A DNA stretch of 64,000 bases from contig JAQBOZ010000024.1 of the NCBI GenBank assembly GCA_028287785.1, forward strand, positions 124,001 to 188,000, in the 5' to 3' direction. The notes under the pieces were generated by a model. The model saw only the letters and a list, made by a program, of their open reading frames with translations. It did not search any database and was not told the DNA's origin. The DNA is from Chlorobiota bacterium (GTDB lineage Bacteria > Bacteroidota > Ignavibacteria > OLB7). Both the position numbers and the translations under genes were made by a program. Position 1 is the first letter of the stretch. Each line of letters starts with the position of its first letter. Below are positions 17,300 through 26,195 of the stretch, in pieces.

Positions 17300-18769
17300 A
17301 TGAGAATATCAACGCAACTTCTCCGGCGAACCGTTGCCTTGCCGGCTCTGATTCTGTCGATCCTGTGCATGGCGTGCGGCGCTCTCCATGCACAGGTCGG
17401 ATCGATGAACTACGTCTACGCCTACAACCAGTTCGCCTACGATGATTCACTGACGCTTGTTGAAGTCAATATCCAGTTCTCCAATCTGGGCCTTGCCTAC
17501 GGGAAGATAGCCGATGGCACCCTCCAGGGTCGCCTGCTCAACCGGCTGGTGGTAAGCGATACGCTCGGAAAGAATGCCGATACGATCTCCTGGATCAGTG
17601 TGGTGGAGGAGCCGAGCCAGGATGCCGATGCCATGATGATGATGGGCTCGCGTTCGCTGGCGGTGAAGCCGGGAGTCTATAAGGCCCAGGTGTTCTACCA
17701 GGATCTCGGCAACAGAAGCCGGAAGGATTCCATCACGTTTCTTCTCCCCGTTCGCAGCTTCGCCGGTGATGCCCTTCAGGTGAGTGATATCGAGGTCGTT
17801 ACCCAGTCGATGCCGTCAACCGACACCGCGAACCAGTTCTACAAGAATGGCTATATGGTGCTGCCGAACGTCACATCGGTGATCGCGCCGCCATCGCTGA
17901 CGCTCGACAGTTACGTCGAGGTCTACAACGCCGACAAGCTCCCCGGAAGCGAGTACAAGCTTCAATACGCGCTGGCGACCTCGGAGAAGAAGGTGTTCTA
18001 TCACAAGGAAGTCACATTCCCGCGTCCGCCGCATGGAACGGCGATATCGCTGAATACCACGCCGCTTGACTCGATGCCGAATGGAGTATATTATGTGATC
18101 GTGAGGGCGTTTCCCGCCACCGGCGCAAAGCGGGGGGATACCGCCATCGTCTATCATGCGTTCACCCTCCACAATCCGGATCGCACGTATGAGCTTGCGA
18201 TGGGAAGCGGAAAATCCGGCGCCACGGCCACGGCGATATCGCAGCGAAACAGCGTGACGGAGATCGATCCCATCTACTCCGGTCTCAATAACGCGGAGCT
18301 GGATCTGGAGTATGCCAAGGCAAGGTATATCGCCACCGATAACGAGAAGCAGATGTGGGAAAGCCTCTCCGGTGTCGAGGCCAAGGAGCGATTCCTCAGC
18401 AATTTCTGGGCGGCCCGCGATGACTCCCCGGATACGCCGGAGAACGAGAACAGGGAGGCCTACTACTCGCTGGTGGAGGAGGCTCGCGTGCAGTACGCCG
18501 CTCCGCTCGCCAAGCACGGCTGGGATAGCGATCGCGGCAGGGTGCTGTTGCAGTACGGCAAGCCGGATGGCGTGGAGCGCCATGTCCAGGACAACAACAA
18601 GAAGCCGTACGAGATCTGGAGCTATAACAAGCTCACCTACGATTTTGTCTTCGTGGATCGCACGCAGACGGGGCTCTACAAGCTGGTGCATTCCACCGCC
18701 CCGCGCGAGATTCATCATGATAACTGGCTGGAGGATTATACCCTCCTCAACAAGAACTGGGATAACTAA
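17300..18769 (+). CDS. GWxTD domain-containing exported protein
   Basis: The 489-residue protein starts at ATG 17300, which places a signal peptide (MRISTQLLRRTVALPALILSILCM, cleavage near LHAQ) at the N-terminus. The reading frame is open back to 17108, but that part has no signal-like or conserved features. The C-terminal third carries the GWxTD signature region: HGWDSDRGRVLLQYGKPDGVE and KPYEIWSYNKLTYDFVFVD, here with GWDSD in place of GWxTD. The middle is Ig/beta-sandwich-like. The domain is typical of Bacteroidota-Chlorobiota and related phyla, and its biochemical role is unknown. It ends the surface block begun at 8623. Confidence 0.85.
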   Translation: MRISTQLLRRTVALPALILSILCMACGALHAQVGSMNYVYAYNQFAYDDSLTLVEVNIQFSNLGLAYGKIADGTLQGRLLNRLVVSDTLGKNADTISWISVVEEPSQDADAMMMMGSRSLAVKPGVYKAQVFYQDLGNRSRKDSITFLLPVRSFAGDALQVSDIEVVTQSMPSTDTANQFYKNGYMVLPNVTSVIAPPSLTLDSYVEVYNADKLPGSEYKLQYALATSEKKVFYHKEVTFPRPPHGTAISLNTTPLDSMPNGVYYVIVRAFPATGAKRGDTAIVYHAFTLHNPDRTYELAMGSGKSGATATAISQRNSVTEIDPIYSGLNNAELDLEYAKARYIATDNEKQMWESLSGVEAKERFLSNFWAARDDSPDTPENENREAYYSLVEEARVQYAAPLAKHGWDSDRGRVLLQYGKPDGVERHVQDNNKKPYEIWSYNKLTYDFVFVDRTQTGLYKLVHSTAPREIHHDNWLEDYTLLNKNWDN

Positions 18770-18783
18770 CTGTCGTAACGTCT

Positions 18784-18806
18784 CCCATGCCCGTCACGGG
18801 CATGGG
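18784..18806 (+). terminator. Perfect hairpin between the GWxTD and acyltransferase genes
   Basis: CCCATGCCCG (18784-18793) pairs perfectly with CGGGCATGGG (18797-18806) over a 3-nt loop. A pyrimidine-rich stretch follows but no T run. It separates the surface block from the lipid genes. Confidence 0.5.
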
Positions 18807-18836
18807 AGGCCATCATCTCTCTTCCATCGGTACGCT

Positions 18837-19712
18837 CTGCTGGAACGTCTCAACGCCGCGCTCTGGCGCTTCCTGTTCGGTCCTCTCGGAAGGATCATTC
18901 CGTTCGGCCTCTGCCGCGTTGCCGCCCGTCCGCTGGCCGCGATCGCACGGGGCCTTGGGGCCCGGCGGTCGATCGTTCAACGCAATCTGAAGCTCGCCTT
19001 CCCGGAGCTTGGTTCCGATGGGATCACGCGGATCGAGCGGGCGACGTTTGTCAATCTCATCACCGTCTTTCTGGAACTGATTACCCTTCGCCACCTTTCC
19101 GATGCGGCGCTTCGCAGGCGGCTTCGCGTGCATAACATCGAGCTTCTCCGGGGCATCGGTGGGGAGGGAGCGCTGCTTCTCTCCGGTCACTTCGGCAACT
19201 GGGAGCTGCTTGCGCTGGGGGCGGCGGCCATCTCCGGCGTGCCGTTTTCCGTGGTGGTCACGCAGCAGCGGGATTACGGCCAGATCGACAGGATGCGGAC
19301 ATCGCGGGGAAATCGCCTGATACCGACAGGCCGCGCCGCGCGTGAATCGACGGCCATCCTGCGTGATGGCGGGGTGGTGGCGATGCTGGCAGATCAGTCG
19401 GCATCAGAGCGCGATCCGATCGTGCAGTTGTTCGGCATCCCCACCCATACGTTCTCCGCTCCCGCCCGGCTGGCGCTCCGCTTCCGACCCCGTATCATTG
19501 CCGGGTTCGCGGCCCGCGCGGCCGATGGGAACTACGATGTGGATCTTATGGAGATCGAGCACGCGGACCTTCCCGATACCGAGGATGGCGCGCGGGCGCT
19601 CATGCAGCGGTATGTTGAGCAGCTCGAAATCGCGATACGCCGCCATCCCGAACAATGGGTGTGGCAGCACAGGCGGTGGAAGCATTCCCCGGGAGTTCGC
19701 TACGATGATTGA
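18837..19712 (+). CDS. LpxL/HtrB-type lysophospholipid (lipid A) acyltransferase
   Basis: The enzyme transfers an acyl chain to lipid A or a related lipid at the inner membrane. The catalytic HX4E motif is seen as SGHFGNWE. Supporting family segments are RSIVQRNLKLAFPEL, GNRLIPTGRAARES, MLADQSA and QWVWQHRRWK. About 291 residues is a usual length. The start is uncertain: no ATG, GTG or TTG lies in frame between the upstream hairpin and the conserved N-terminus, so I place it at CTG 18837. An ATG inside the end of the GWxTD gene, near 18717, is the alternative. It overlaps the next gene by 8 bp. Confidence 0.85.
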   Translation: MLERLNAALWRFLFGPLGRIIPFGLCRVAARPLAAIARGLGARRSIVQRNLKLAFPELGSDGITRIERATFVNLITVFLELITLRHLSDAALRRRLRVHNIELLRGIGGEGALLLSGHFGNWELLALGAAAISGVPFSVVVTQQRDYGQIDRMRTSRGNRLIPTGRAARESTAILRDGGVVAMLADQSASERDPIVQLFGIPTHTFSAPARLALRFRPRIIAGFAARAADGNYDVDLMEIEHADLPDTEDGARALMQRYVEQLEIAIRRHPEQWVWQHRRWKHSPGVRYDD

Positions 19713-20742
19713 ACCGGAATCGCCGAACGCAACCATCTCCACGAAGAGCCTGCTGATTATTCAGAGCGGTTTTCTCGGGGATGCGGTGCTTGCCAGCGGG
19801 ATGCTTCGCGCGATTGCCGCCTCCGGCGCGGACCTTCGCGTGGGGCTTGTTGTCCGCGCGGAGTTCGGCGATCTGTTCGCGGGGCATCCGGCGCTCGCGG
19901 CGCTGCACCGCTTCGATAAGAAGCGGAAGGGGGGGACGCGCGAACTTGCCGATGCGATCCGCGCCCGCGGCTACGATACGGCACTGCTGCCGCATCGCTC
20001 GCTCCGATCCGCCTGGGCAATCTGGCGCGCCGGCATCCGGCGTCGCGTGGGGTTCCGGCAGAGCGAGGCCCCGTTTCTCCTTACCGATCGCGTGGAGTAC
20101 GATATCACCAGCCACGAAACAGATCGGAATGCGATGCTGCTGCAACGGATCGGGATCGGCTCCCGTAGAGCCTCCGCGGCTCCGTGGCTGGTTCCCGCAG
20201 CGGCTGCCGTTGTGTCGGTTAAAGACCGCATGGGGGATGCGATGCCGTTTATCGCCGTCGCCCCCGGCTCCGTCTGGGGAACGAAGCGATGGTCCCCCTC
20301 CGGGTTCGCCGCCGTGATCGCCGGCCTGCGCGACCGGGGAATGCGCGCGGTGCTGATAGGAAGCGGCGGAGAGCGCGATCTCTGCCTGGCGATCGCTCGG
20401 GAAGCGGGGCTGGATGAGCGCGATGTTCTGGCGGGAGAGCTTGGTCTGCCGGAGCTGCTGGCGACGATCGCGCTGGCCGAACGGGTGATCTCCAACGACA
20501 GCGCGCCGATTCATCTGGCCGAGAGCGTCGGCACGCCCGTGACGGCGCTTTTCGGACCGACGGTGCCGGAGTTCGGGTTTGCGCCGCGAGGGGCGGGGAG
20601 CGTGGTGCTGGGGATGGAGGGGCTCCCATGCCGGCCATGCGGGATTCACGGGGGCGATCGCTGTCCGATTGGAACGCACGAGTGCATGACCTCGATCGAT
20701 GCGGAAGTGGTGCTCGCGGCGTCGCTTGTCGAACGCCGATAA
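19705..20742 (+). CDS. Glycosyltransferase family 9 (heptosyltransferase-type)
   Basis: This 345-residue ADP-heptose:LPS heptosyltransferase-like enzyme adds core sugars to lipopolysaccharide on the cytoplasmic face. The N-terminal fold starts LLIIQSGFLGDAVLASGML. The donor-binding C-terminal signature is SNDSAPIHLAESVGTPVTALFGPT, preceded by FIAVAPGSVWGTKRW. The ATG at 19705 lies inside the last codons of the acyltransferase (the GATGATTGA overlap), so translation is probably coupled, with GGGAG upstream. Together with the acyltransferase this makes a two-gene lipopolysaccharide unit. Confidence 0.9.
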   Translation: MIEPESPNATISTKSLLIIQSGFLGDAVLASGMLRAIAASGADLRVGLVVRAEFGDLFAGHPALAALHRFDKKRKGGTRELADAIRARGYDTALLPHRSLRSAWAIWRAGIRRRVGFRQSEAPFLLTDRVEYDITSHETDRNAMLLQRIGIGSRRASAAPWLVPAAAAVVSVKDRMGDAMPFIAVAPGSVWGTKRWSPSGFAAVIAGLRDRGMRAVLIGSGGERDLCLAIAREAGLDERDVLAGELGLPELLATIALAERVISNDSAPIHLAESVGTPVTALFGPTVPEFGFAPRGAGSVVLGMEGLPCRPCGIHGGDRCPIGTHECMTSIDAEVVLAASLVERR

Positions 20743-20764
20743 TGTTTGATGGGGATCTGGAACC

Positions 20765-21004
20765 ATGATGACAGGACCGATGATGAGCAGCCCGACAGGA
20801 TTCGAGCGCCGGCGTGCCGGCCGATCGCCCGTGGCGATGGTCAAGCGGATGGTGCTGACGTTTGTGCTTGCGGCGGCGCTGGCGGCAATCGCCATCGAGC
20901 GGCGGGATTACCGCGCGGGGCCGGCACGGATCGTGATGATCGGCGGTGGAGAGCCGCCGCGGTTTCCGCGCTCGCGACCGTATCGGGCTCACTATCGTCG
21001 CTGA
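20765..21004 (+). CDS. Small predicted single-pass membrane protein
   Basis: The 79-residue reading frame starts with a double ATG 22 bp after the heptosyltransferase gene. One hydrophobic segment (MVLTFVLAAALAAIAI, about residues 29-44) is flanked by arginine-rich ends (RRRAGRS, RPYRAHYRR). I do not recognise the family. Position and composition suit a small membrane protein co-transcribed with the LPS genes, but the ribosome-binding site is weak and it could be non-coding. Confidence 0.4.
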   Translation: MMTGPMMSSPTGFERRRAGRSPVAMVKRMVLTFVLAAALAAIAIERRDYRAGPARIVMIGGGEPPRFPRSRPYRAHYRR

Positions 21005-21211
21005 TCGGAGTAAATCGCGCCCGCGCCGATGGCGGAATGACCGGCTGATTGCCGTTCGAATTCAATGATTACCACTTCTTCCCGCTCTCAGATTGGTATT
21101 GGCCCCTGTGGTTCGTAGTTTTGCGCGGCTCGCTTCGAGCCACTGGATCATTTCCCATATATCCTTCTTCACTTCCCGCCGCTCCCGCGTCGGCCCTAGT
21201 ACAATAGAACG

Positions 21212-23854
21212 TTGGTTAGACTGATTCGCCTACTGCCGGTCCTCGTCGTGCTTTTCGTGATCTCGGCGCTCAATCTGGGTGCACAGACCCAGCCGAAGGG
21301 ATTTCTGAAGCCCCCGCCCGCGCCCGATAACAGCGTCTATTCCTCGTTGACCTCATCGCCAACCCGTTCGGTGATCTCGCTGAACGGCACATGGCAGGTT
21401 TCCGACGATGGAGGGGATACCAAACGGAGCGTTCAGGTTCCCAGCTCGTTCAACGGGCAGGACAACCTTGTCTTTACGCGCACCTTCCAGATCCCGCCGG
21501 ATATGCTTCAGAACTATCAGTGGCGGATCGTCTGTTTCGGCGTGCAGTATCAGACCACCATCTCGATCAACGGTCAGTTCGTATCGCAGCACGAGAGCGG
21601 CATGCCCTTCACCATCAAGGTTCCCGATGAGGTGAAGCTCGCCACCACCAACACCATCAGGGTGGAGGTGACCAACCGGCTGGATTATACATCGACCGTT
21701 CCGCTGCGGAAGCTGCTGCTTGGCAATCGCACCTACGGCGGAATCTTTCGCGACATGGTGCTGCTCGGCGTGCCGAAAGTATGGATCAACGATGTCCGCT
21801 TCCAGACAGTGCTGAACGGAGCGAATGCCGAGGCAAAGTTCAACGTGCAGGTGGTTTCGGCGGCGATCAAGGGGATGAGAATCGGAGGCGGAGGGGACAG
21901 CGGCGCGGTTGAGACGCGCATGACGGAGGATCGGGGGGATTTCGAGCTTGGCATCGGCATCCGCCGTCCCGGTGGAAGCGATTCCGTCCAGGCACAGGAG
22001 GTAGGCCGCGGGACGCAGACGTTCGGGCTGGAAAGCAAGCGGACCGCGAGCATCGCCCTCTCCATTCCGGTGACCAACGCGGAGCTCTGGGCGCCGTCAT
22101 CGCCGAATCTCTATCAGGCTGTTCTACAGGTTCGCTACAAGGGGGTGCTGGTCGATGAGCAGACCATGAACGTCGGGTTCAGAACGCTGACGGTGAGCGG
22201 AACGCAGATCATCCTGAACGGCGGGCCCATCACGTTGAAGGGGGTGGTCTACCTGGAGGATTCGCAGGATTACGGGGCATCGCTTCCGTATGAGATGATG
22301 AAGAAGGATATCCAGTCGATCAAGGACATGGGGGTCAATCTCATCCGCTTTGCCGATGGCGTTCCACATCCCTATCTCCTTCAGCTCTGCGATCAGCTCG
22401 GTGTGATGGCGTTCGTCGATATCTCGATGGGAACTCCCCCCGCCGCTCTGTTCAGCGATGAAAATTACATGCGGCGCTCGCTCGACCGCGTCCGGTTTAC
22501 CGTGGATGAGGCGGGGCACAGCACCTGCGTGGTGGCGTACGGCCTGAGCGCGGTGATCCCAGGCAACAGCGACAAGGCGCTCAAGGCGGTCGGCCGTCTC
22601 AAAAACGCGCTCGACTCGCTCGATCATCGCCTCTTCTATTTCGCGTCGTCAAGCTGGGCCAACCCGCAGCTTCGGAAGCTGGCGGATATCCCCGGCATGA
22701 ATGTCTTCGATATCGATCCGCCGAAACTGCGCGACATGATCGTGGCCGCGAAAAAGGATCTCAACGGCGAGAAACCGTTTGTCCTCCTCGGCTACGGGAA
22801 GTTCGTCCAGCTCGGCAATCACACCGGCTCCAAGGACCCGATATCGATCGAGGCGCAGGCGATCTACATCAGCGATGTCTACACCATCCTTCAGCAGACG
22901 GAGACGGCCGGCGGCATCTACTGGGCGTTCAACGACTACCGGACCGATCGGCCGATCCTCACCGTCAACAACGAGGAGCAGTATCTGGCGACCTGCGGCG
23001 TCTACGGCCTGGGGCGCGATCTCCGTCAGGGAGCGGAGATGCTCTCCAATCTCTACACCGATCAGAAGCCGCCGAATGTCCTGCTCGGCGATTACAGCCC
23101 TCCTTCCACCGTCATCTTTATCGCGATCGGCATCGGCTGCGCCATCGTCTTCCTGCTGCTGATCAACAGCTCCCGGCGCTTCCGCGAAAATGTGTTCCGC
23201 GCGCTTCTGCGACCGTACAATTTCTACGCGGATATCCGCGATCAGCGCATCCTCTCCAACGTGCAGACCACGATCCTGGGGCTTGTGATCGCGTTGACGT
23301 TCGCGTTGATCGTGGCGTCGCTCTGCTATTATTATCGGATGGATGAATCGTTCGATGCAACGCTGAGCGCCATCGTCACATCGGATTTCATCAAGGAATT
23401 CCTGAACTACATCATCTGGCGTCCCGCGCTTTCGATCACGATCTTCACGCTCTTCTTCTTCGGTCTGCTGCTGCTGGTGGCGCTGATCATCAGGGCATGC
23501 GCGGCGCTGGTCAGGAATCGGATCTTCTTTACCGATGCCTACATCATCTCGGTCTGGGGAGCGCTGCCGGTGCTTCTGCTGATTGTCCCGGCGATGATCC
23601 TCTACCGGCTGCTGGGCGTTCCGGGCGCCGGGCCGATTGCATTTCTGGTGATGATGATCGTGGTGCTCTGGATGGTCTACCGCGTGCTCCGTGGAACAGC
23701 GGTGATCTACGATGTCCGGCCGCTGAAGGTGTACGGCTACGCCATCGGGACGGTCTGCGCGCTCTTCCTGGTGCTCTACGTCACCTCCGGCGAAACCAGC
23801 ACCGCGTTCAGCTATCTCCGCGAGGGGATCGGCGGGCTTTACACCGGCCGGTAA
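21212..23854 (+). CDS. Membrane-anchored GH2-like protein lacking both catalytic glutamates
   Basis: The 880-residue protein has a signal peptide, a GH2 sugar-binding jelly roll (SLNGTWQVSDDGG, about 50-180), an Ig-like domain (to about 340), a TIM-barrel region (LKGVVYLEDSQDYG to GGIYWAFNDYRTD, about 345-600) and then about six transmembrane helices (630-870). In GH2 enzymes the acid/base lies in a W-S-x-x-N-E motif. The matching segment here is AYGLSA (442-447), without Asn-Glu. The nucleophile E of the ITEYG-type motif is replaced by G527 in LLGYG. I therefore infer a sugar-binding or sensory pseudo-enzyme. The start is TTG 21212 with no clear ribosome-binding site. TACAAT at 21200-21205 could serve a leaderless transcript. 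Confidence 0.8.
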   Translation: MVRLIRLLPVLVVLFVISALNLGAQTQPKGFLKPPPAPDNSVYSSLTSSPTRSVISLNGTWQVSDDGGDTKRSVQVPSSFNGQDNLVFTRTFQIPPDMLQNYQWRIVCFGVQYQTTISINGQFVSQHESGMPFTIKVPDEVKLATTNTIRVEVTNRLDYTSTVPLRKLLLGNRTYGGIFRDMVLLGVPKVWINDVRFQTVLNGANAEAKFNVQVVSAAIKGMRIGGGGDSGAVETRMTEDRGDFELGIGIRRPGGSDSVQAQEVGRGTQTFGLESKRTASIALSIPVTNAELWAPSSPNLYQAVLQVRYKGVLVDEQTMNVGFRTLTVSGTQIILNGGPITLKGVVYLEDSQDYGASLPYEMMKKDIQSIKDMGVNLIRFADGVPHPYLLQLCDQLGVMAFVDISMGTPPAALFSDENYMRRSLDRVRFTVDEAGHSTCVVAYGLSAVIPGNSDKALKAVGRLKNALDSLDHRLFYFASSSWANPQLRKLADIPGMNVFDIDPPKLRDMIVAAKKDLNGEKPFVLLGYGKFVQLGNHTGSKDPISIEAQAIYISDVYTILQQTETAGGIYWAFNDYRTDRPILTVNNEEQYLATCGVYGLGRDLRQGAEMLSNLYTDQKPPNVLLGDYSPPSTVIFIAIGIGCAIVFLLLINSSRRFRENVFRALLRPYNFYADIRDQRILSNVQTTILGLVIALTFALIVASLCYYYRMDESFDATLSAIVTSDFIKEFLNYIIWRPALSITIFTLFFFGLLLLVALIIRACAALVRNRIFFTDAYIISVWGALPVLLLIVPAMILYRLLGVPGAGPIAFLVMMIVVLWMVYRVLRGTAVIYDVRPLKVYGYAIGTVCALFLVLYVTSGETSTAFSYLREGIGGLYTGR

Positions 23855-23895
23855 GCGCCGGCCGAACCCGCCGATCATCGCGCCTGATCCCTTGC

Positions 23896-23937
23896 TCCGC
23901 CCCGTGTTCCGGTTCCTCAGAATCGGCGCGGGGCGGA
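23896..23937 (+). terminator. Long-loop inverted repeat after the GH2-like gene
   Basis: TCCGCCCCG (23896-23904) pairs with CGGGGCGGA (23929-23937) over a 24-nt loop. There is no T run. It lies between the GH2-like gene and recQ. Confidence 0.35.
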
Positions 23938-24037
23938 AATGCTTTCTGCCGGAATCGCCTCCATCAACTTCGCCGCCCGGCATCCGGCCCCTGATGCTTC
24001 CGCGGTCGCCCACGCAGCCCATTTTCCCGTCAGACGA

Positions 24038-25534
24038 ATGCGAATCGACCCACTGAGCGTGCTCCGGCGCACCTTCGGATACCAGGAGTTCCGGGGTGCC
24101 CAGCGCGAGATTATCGAACGGCTTGTCCACGCGGAGTCGGGCGATGGTCACGTCCTCCTGCTGATGCCGACCGGCGGCGGGAAATCGCTCTGCTATCAGA
24201 TCCCCGCCATCTGCCTCGATGGCGGGACCATCGTCATCAGCCCGTTGATCGCGCTGATGCAGGATCAGGTGGAGGCGCTTCGGAAAAAGGATATCCCCGC
24301 CACGTTCATTAATTCCACGGTATCGAAAGGGGAGCGGGAGGCGCGGCTGGAGGGATTTATCAACGGCGCGTACAAGATGCTCTACGTAACCCCGGAACGG
24401 TTCCGCAAGCCGGAGTTCATCAGCAGCTTGCGGCGTGCCGATATCGCGCTCCTCGCCGTGGACGAGGCGCATTGCGTATCGGCGTGGGGGCATGATTTCC
24501 GTCCCGATTATTCCCGTATCGGTGAATTCCGCGAGCTGCTGGGAAACCCGCTGACGATTGCGCTGACCGCCACCGCCACCACCGAGGTTCAGCACGATAT
24601 CATCAACCGGCTTCATCTCGATCCTGCGCGGGTGCGCCTCGTGCATGAGGGAATCGGCCGACCGAATCTCCGGCTGGAAGCGCGCGAGGTATTTTCCGAT
24701 AAGGAAAAGCTCGACACGATTATCCGGACGCTGGAGGATTATCGGGGGTCGGGCATTGTCTATTTCTCCCTGATCAAAACGCTCGAGGAGATTTCCGGCC
24801 GGCTGCGCGATAAACGGATTCCGCACGGCGTCTATCACGGCAAATTGAGCGCCGAGGAACGGAGGCGTTCCCAGCGCCGATTTATGCGTGGTGAGAACGA
24901 GCTGATGCTTGCCACAAATGCATTCGGCATGGGGATCGACAAGGCGGATATCCGGCTGATCATCCACGCGGAGGTTCCATCGTCCATCGAATCCTATTAT
25001 CAGGAGATTGGTCGCGCCGGCCGCGATGGCCGCGATTCCCTCTGCATGCTGATCTACAATCAGGAGGATCTCTCCATCCAGATGGAGTTCATCAAATGGT
25101 CCAATCCGGATTCAGGCTTTTATTCCCGGCTTTATGGAATCCTGAAGGGGAGCACCGACCGCGCAAATGCGATGGGAGCCGGTTTTCTCCGCGAGGAAAT
25201 GACGTTCAGGAATCGACGTGACTTCCGGGTGGAGACCGCGCTTGGCATGCTCGATCGATACGGCGTGACGGAAGGGGAGCTGGAGAATAGAAATCTCCGC
25301 GTGATTGCCGATCTGCCGGATGAGCTGCTGGATGATGAAGCGCTGGAGGCAAAGCGCCTGAACGACAACAAAAAACTCCTCTCCCTGGTTCAGTATTTCC
25401 GCGGTGAGGAATGCCGTCGCCTTTTTATCAACGAGTATTTCGGCTTCCACGACGAGCTGCCGTGCGGCAATTGCGATCGCTGTTCGGAGGCGGCTGCCGC
25501 GGCGGATGATATATCGACGAGCGATCCGGCTTGA
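24038..25534 (+). CDS. recQ: RecQ-family ATP-dependent DNA helicase (no HRDC domain)
   Basis: This is a 3'-5' DNA helicase of recombination and repair. Motif 0 is FGYQEFRGAQREII, Walker A is PTGGGKSLCYQ, the DEAH box is VDEAHCVSAWGHDFRPDY, and motif VI is QEIGRAGRDG. The RecQ zinc module follows: C in EECRRLF, then CGNCDRC near the end. With the start at ATG 24038 the length is 498 residues, so the winged helix is short or divergent and the HRDC domain is absent, as in many short bacterial RecQ proteins. An in-frame start at 23939 would only add unconserved sequence. Confidence 0.93.
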   Translation: MRIDPLSVLRRTFGYQEFRGAQREIIERLVHAESGDGHVLLLMPTGGGKSLCYQIPAICLDGGTIVISPLIALMQDQVEALRKKDIPATFINSTVSKGEREARLEGFINGAYKMLYVTPERFRKPEFISSLRRADIALLAVDEAHCVSAWGHDFRPDYSRIGEFRELLGNPLTIALTATATTEVQHDIINRLHLDPARVRLVHEGIGRPNLRLEAREVFSDKEKLDTIIRTLEDYRGSGIVYFSLIKTLEEISGRLRDKRIPHGVYHGKLSAEERRRSQRRFMRGENELMLATNAFGMGIDKADIRLIIHAEVPSSIESYYQEIGRAGRDGRDSLCMLIYNQEDLSIQMEFIKWSNPDSGFYSRLYGILKGSTDRANAMGAGFLREEMTFRNRRDFRVETALGMLDRYGVTEGELENRNLRVIADLPDELLDDEALEAKRLNDNKKLLSLVQYFRGEECRRLFINEYFGFHDELPCGNCDRCSEAAAAADDISTSDPA

Positions 25535-25673
25535 AATGTCAAGTGATGATTCTGTTTGGAACTGTCGGCCATTTGCCTGTATGTTCCCGGCGTTCGCTGG
25601 AGCCGATAGTCGTGCCCGTTTGGTTGCTGAATTCGACTTCCGGCAGACGCGATATTTTTTATCGGCCGAACTA

Positions 25674-25703
25674 TTTGCGCCGTCGCGGAAAACATTATAT
25701 TGC
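25674..25703 (+). promoter_or_regulatory. Promoter-like boxes for the small gene at 25857
   Basis: TTTG (25674-25677) and TATATTGC (25696-25703) are 18 nt apart, close to the Bacteroidota sigma consensus. The predicted transcript start is near 25707. Confidence 0.4.
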
Positions 25704-25798
25704 CGCGCGGTCATCCCCAACGTCCCGCGCTTTCTCCCTTCACAATTCCACGGCCCCGGATGCAAAGAAACTACCTCCTGCAATCGATATCCCTTATG

Positions 25799-25825
25799 AA
25801 CCCGGCCCGCCCAATGCCGGGTTTT
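25799..25825 (+). terminator. Terminator-like hairpin in the leader of 25857 (possible attenuator)
   Basis: AACCCGGC (25799-25806) pairs with GCCGGGTT (25816-25823), with a 9-nt loop and a TTTT ending the stem. It lies between the promoter-like boxes and the start codon, about 30 bp before the ATG. Confidence 0.5.
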
Positions 25826-25856
25826 CATCCTACACTATCGAACGGGGAGATGTACC

Positions 25857-26156
25857 ATGAAAAAAGCGTATGCAGCGCAGCTTGCGAAGCCGAAGCAGTA
25901 TCGGTTTACCCTCCACACAGCCAGCGGCAGGAGGCTTGCCGAGCTTGAAGTCTCTGTTCAAAAATTCCTTCTGATTCTGCGGAGTTATAACTCCGGTCAT
26001 CCCCATGCGTTTACTCTCTACACCCTGCGGGCGCTTCATATGCCCGCAACGTCGTCCCATCTCTATTATGTAGTCATCCATCCCGAACCTGAATCATGGA
26101 TTCCGCACCGATCCTCCGAGGAGTTCGTGCGTGAAGCAGTGCCGATTGTATTGTAG
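25857..26156 (+). CDS. Small hypothetical protein with its own promoter and terminator
   Basis: The 99-residue soluble-looking protein starts MKKAYAAQLAKPKQYRFTL and ends EEFVREAVPIVL. GGGGAG lies 8-10 nt before the ATG. I do not recognise the family. The body alternates beta-prone stretches (YRFTLHTASGRRLAELEV, LYYVVIHPE) with basic residues. Its transcription unit looks self-contained: boxes at 25674-25703, a leader hairpin at 25799-25825 and a terminator at 26196-26226. GC content in the gene is lower than in its neighbours. Confidence 0.6.
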   Translation: MKKAYAAQLAKPKQYRFTLHTASGRRLAELEVSVQKFLLILRSYNSGHPHAFTLYTLRALHMPATSSHLYYVVIHPEPESWIPHRSSEEFVREAVPIVL

Positions 26157-26195
26157 AACCATCCCGAAGTAGACGATCCAAATATTTCTATTCAA

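Larger units (their letters stand above)
25535..25856 (+). other. Leader region of the small gene at 25857
   Basis: The 322-bp gap after recQ holds two promoter-like patterns: TTTG near 25558 with a TATGTTCC box about 20 nt later, and the better pair at 25674-25703. A terminator-like hairpin lies at 25799-25825. No gene is supported inside it. Confidence 0.5.

Noticed and set aside
22649-24967. 772-codon minus-strand frame across the GH2-like and recQ genes
   Set aside because: It spans two well-supported plus-strand genes and their gap and has no motif or ribosome-binding site.
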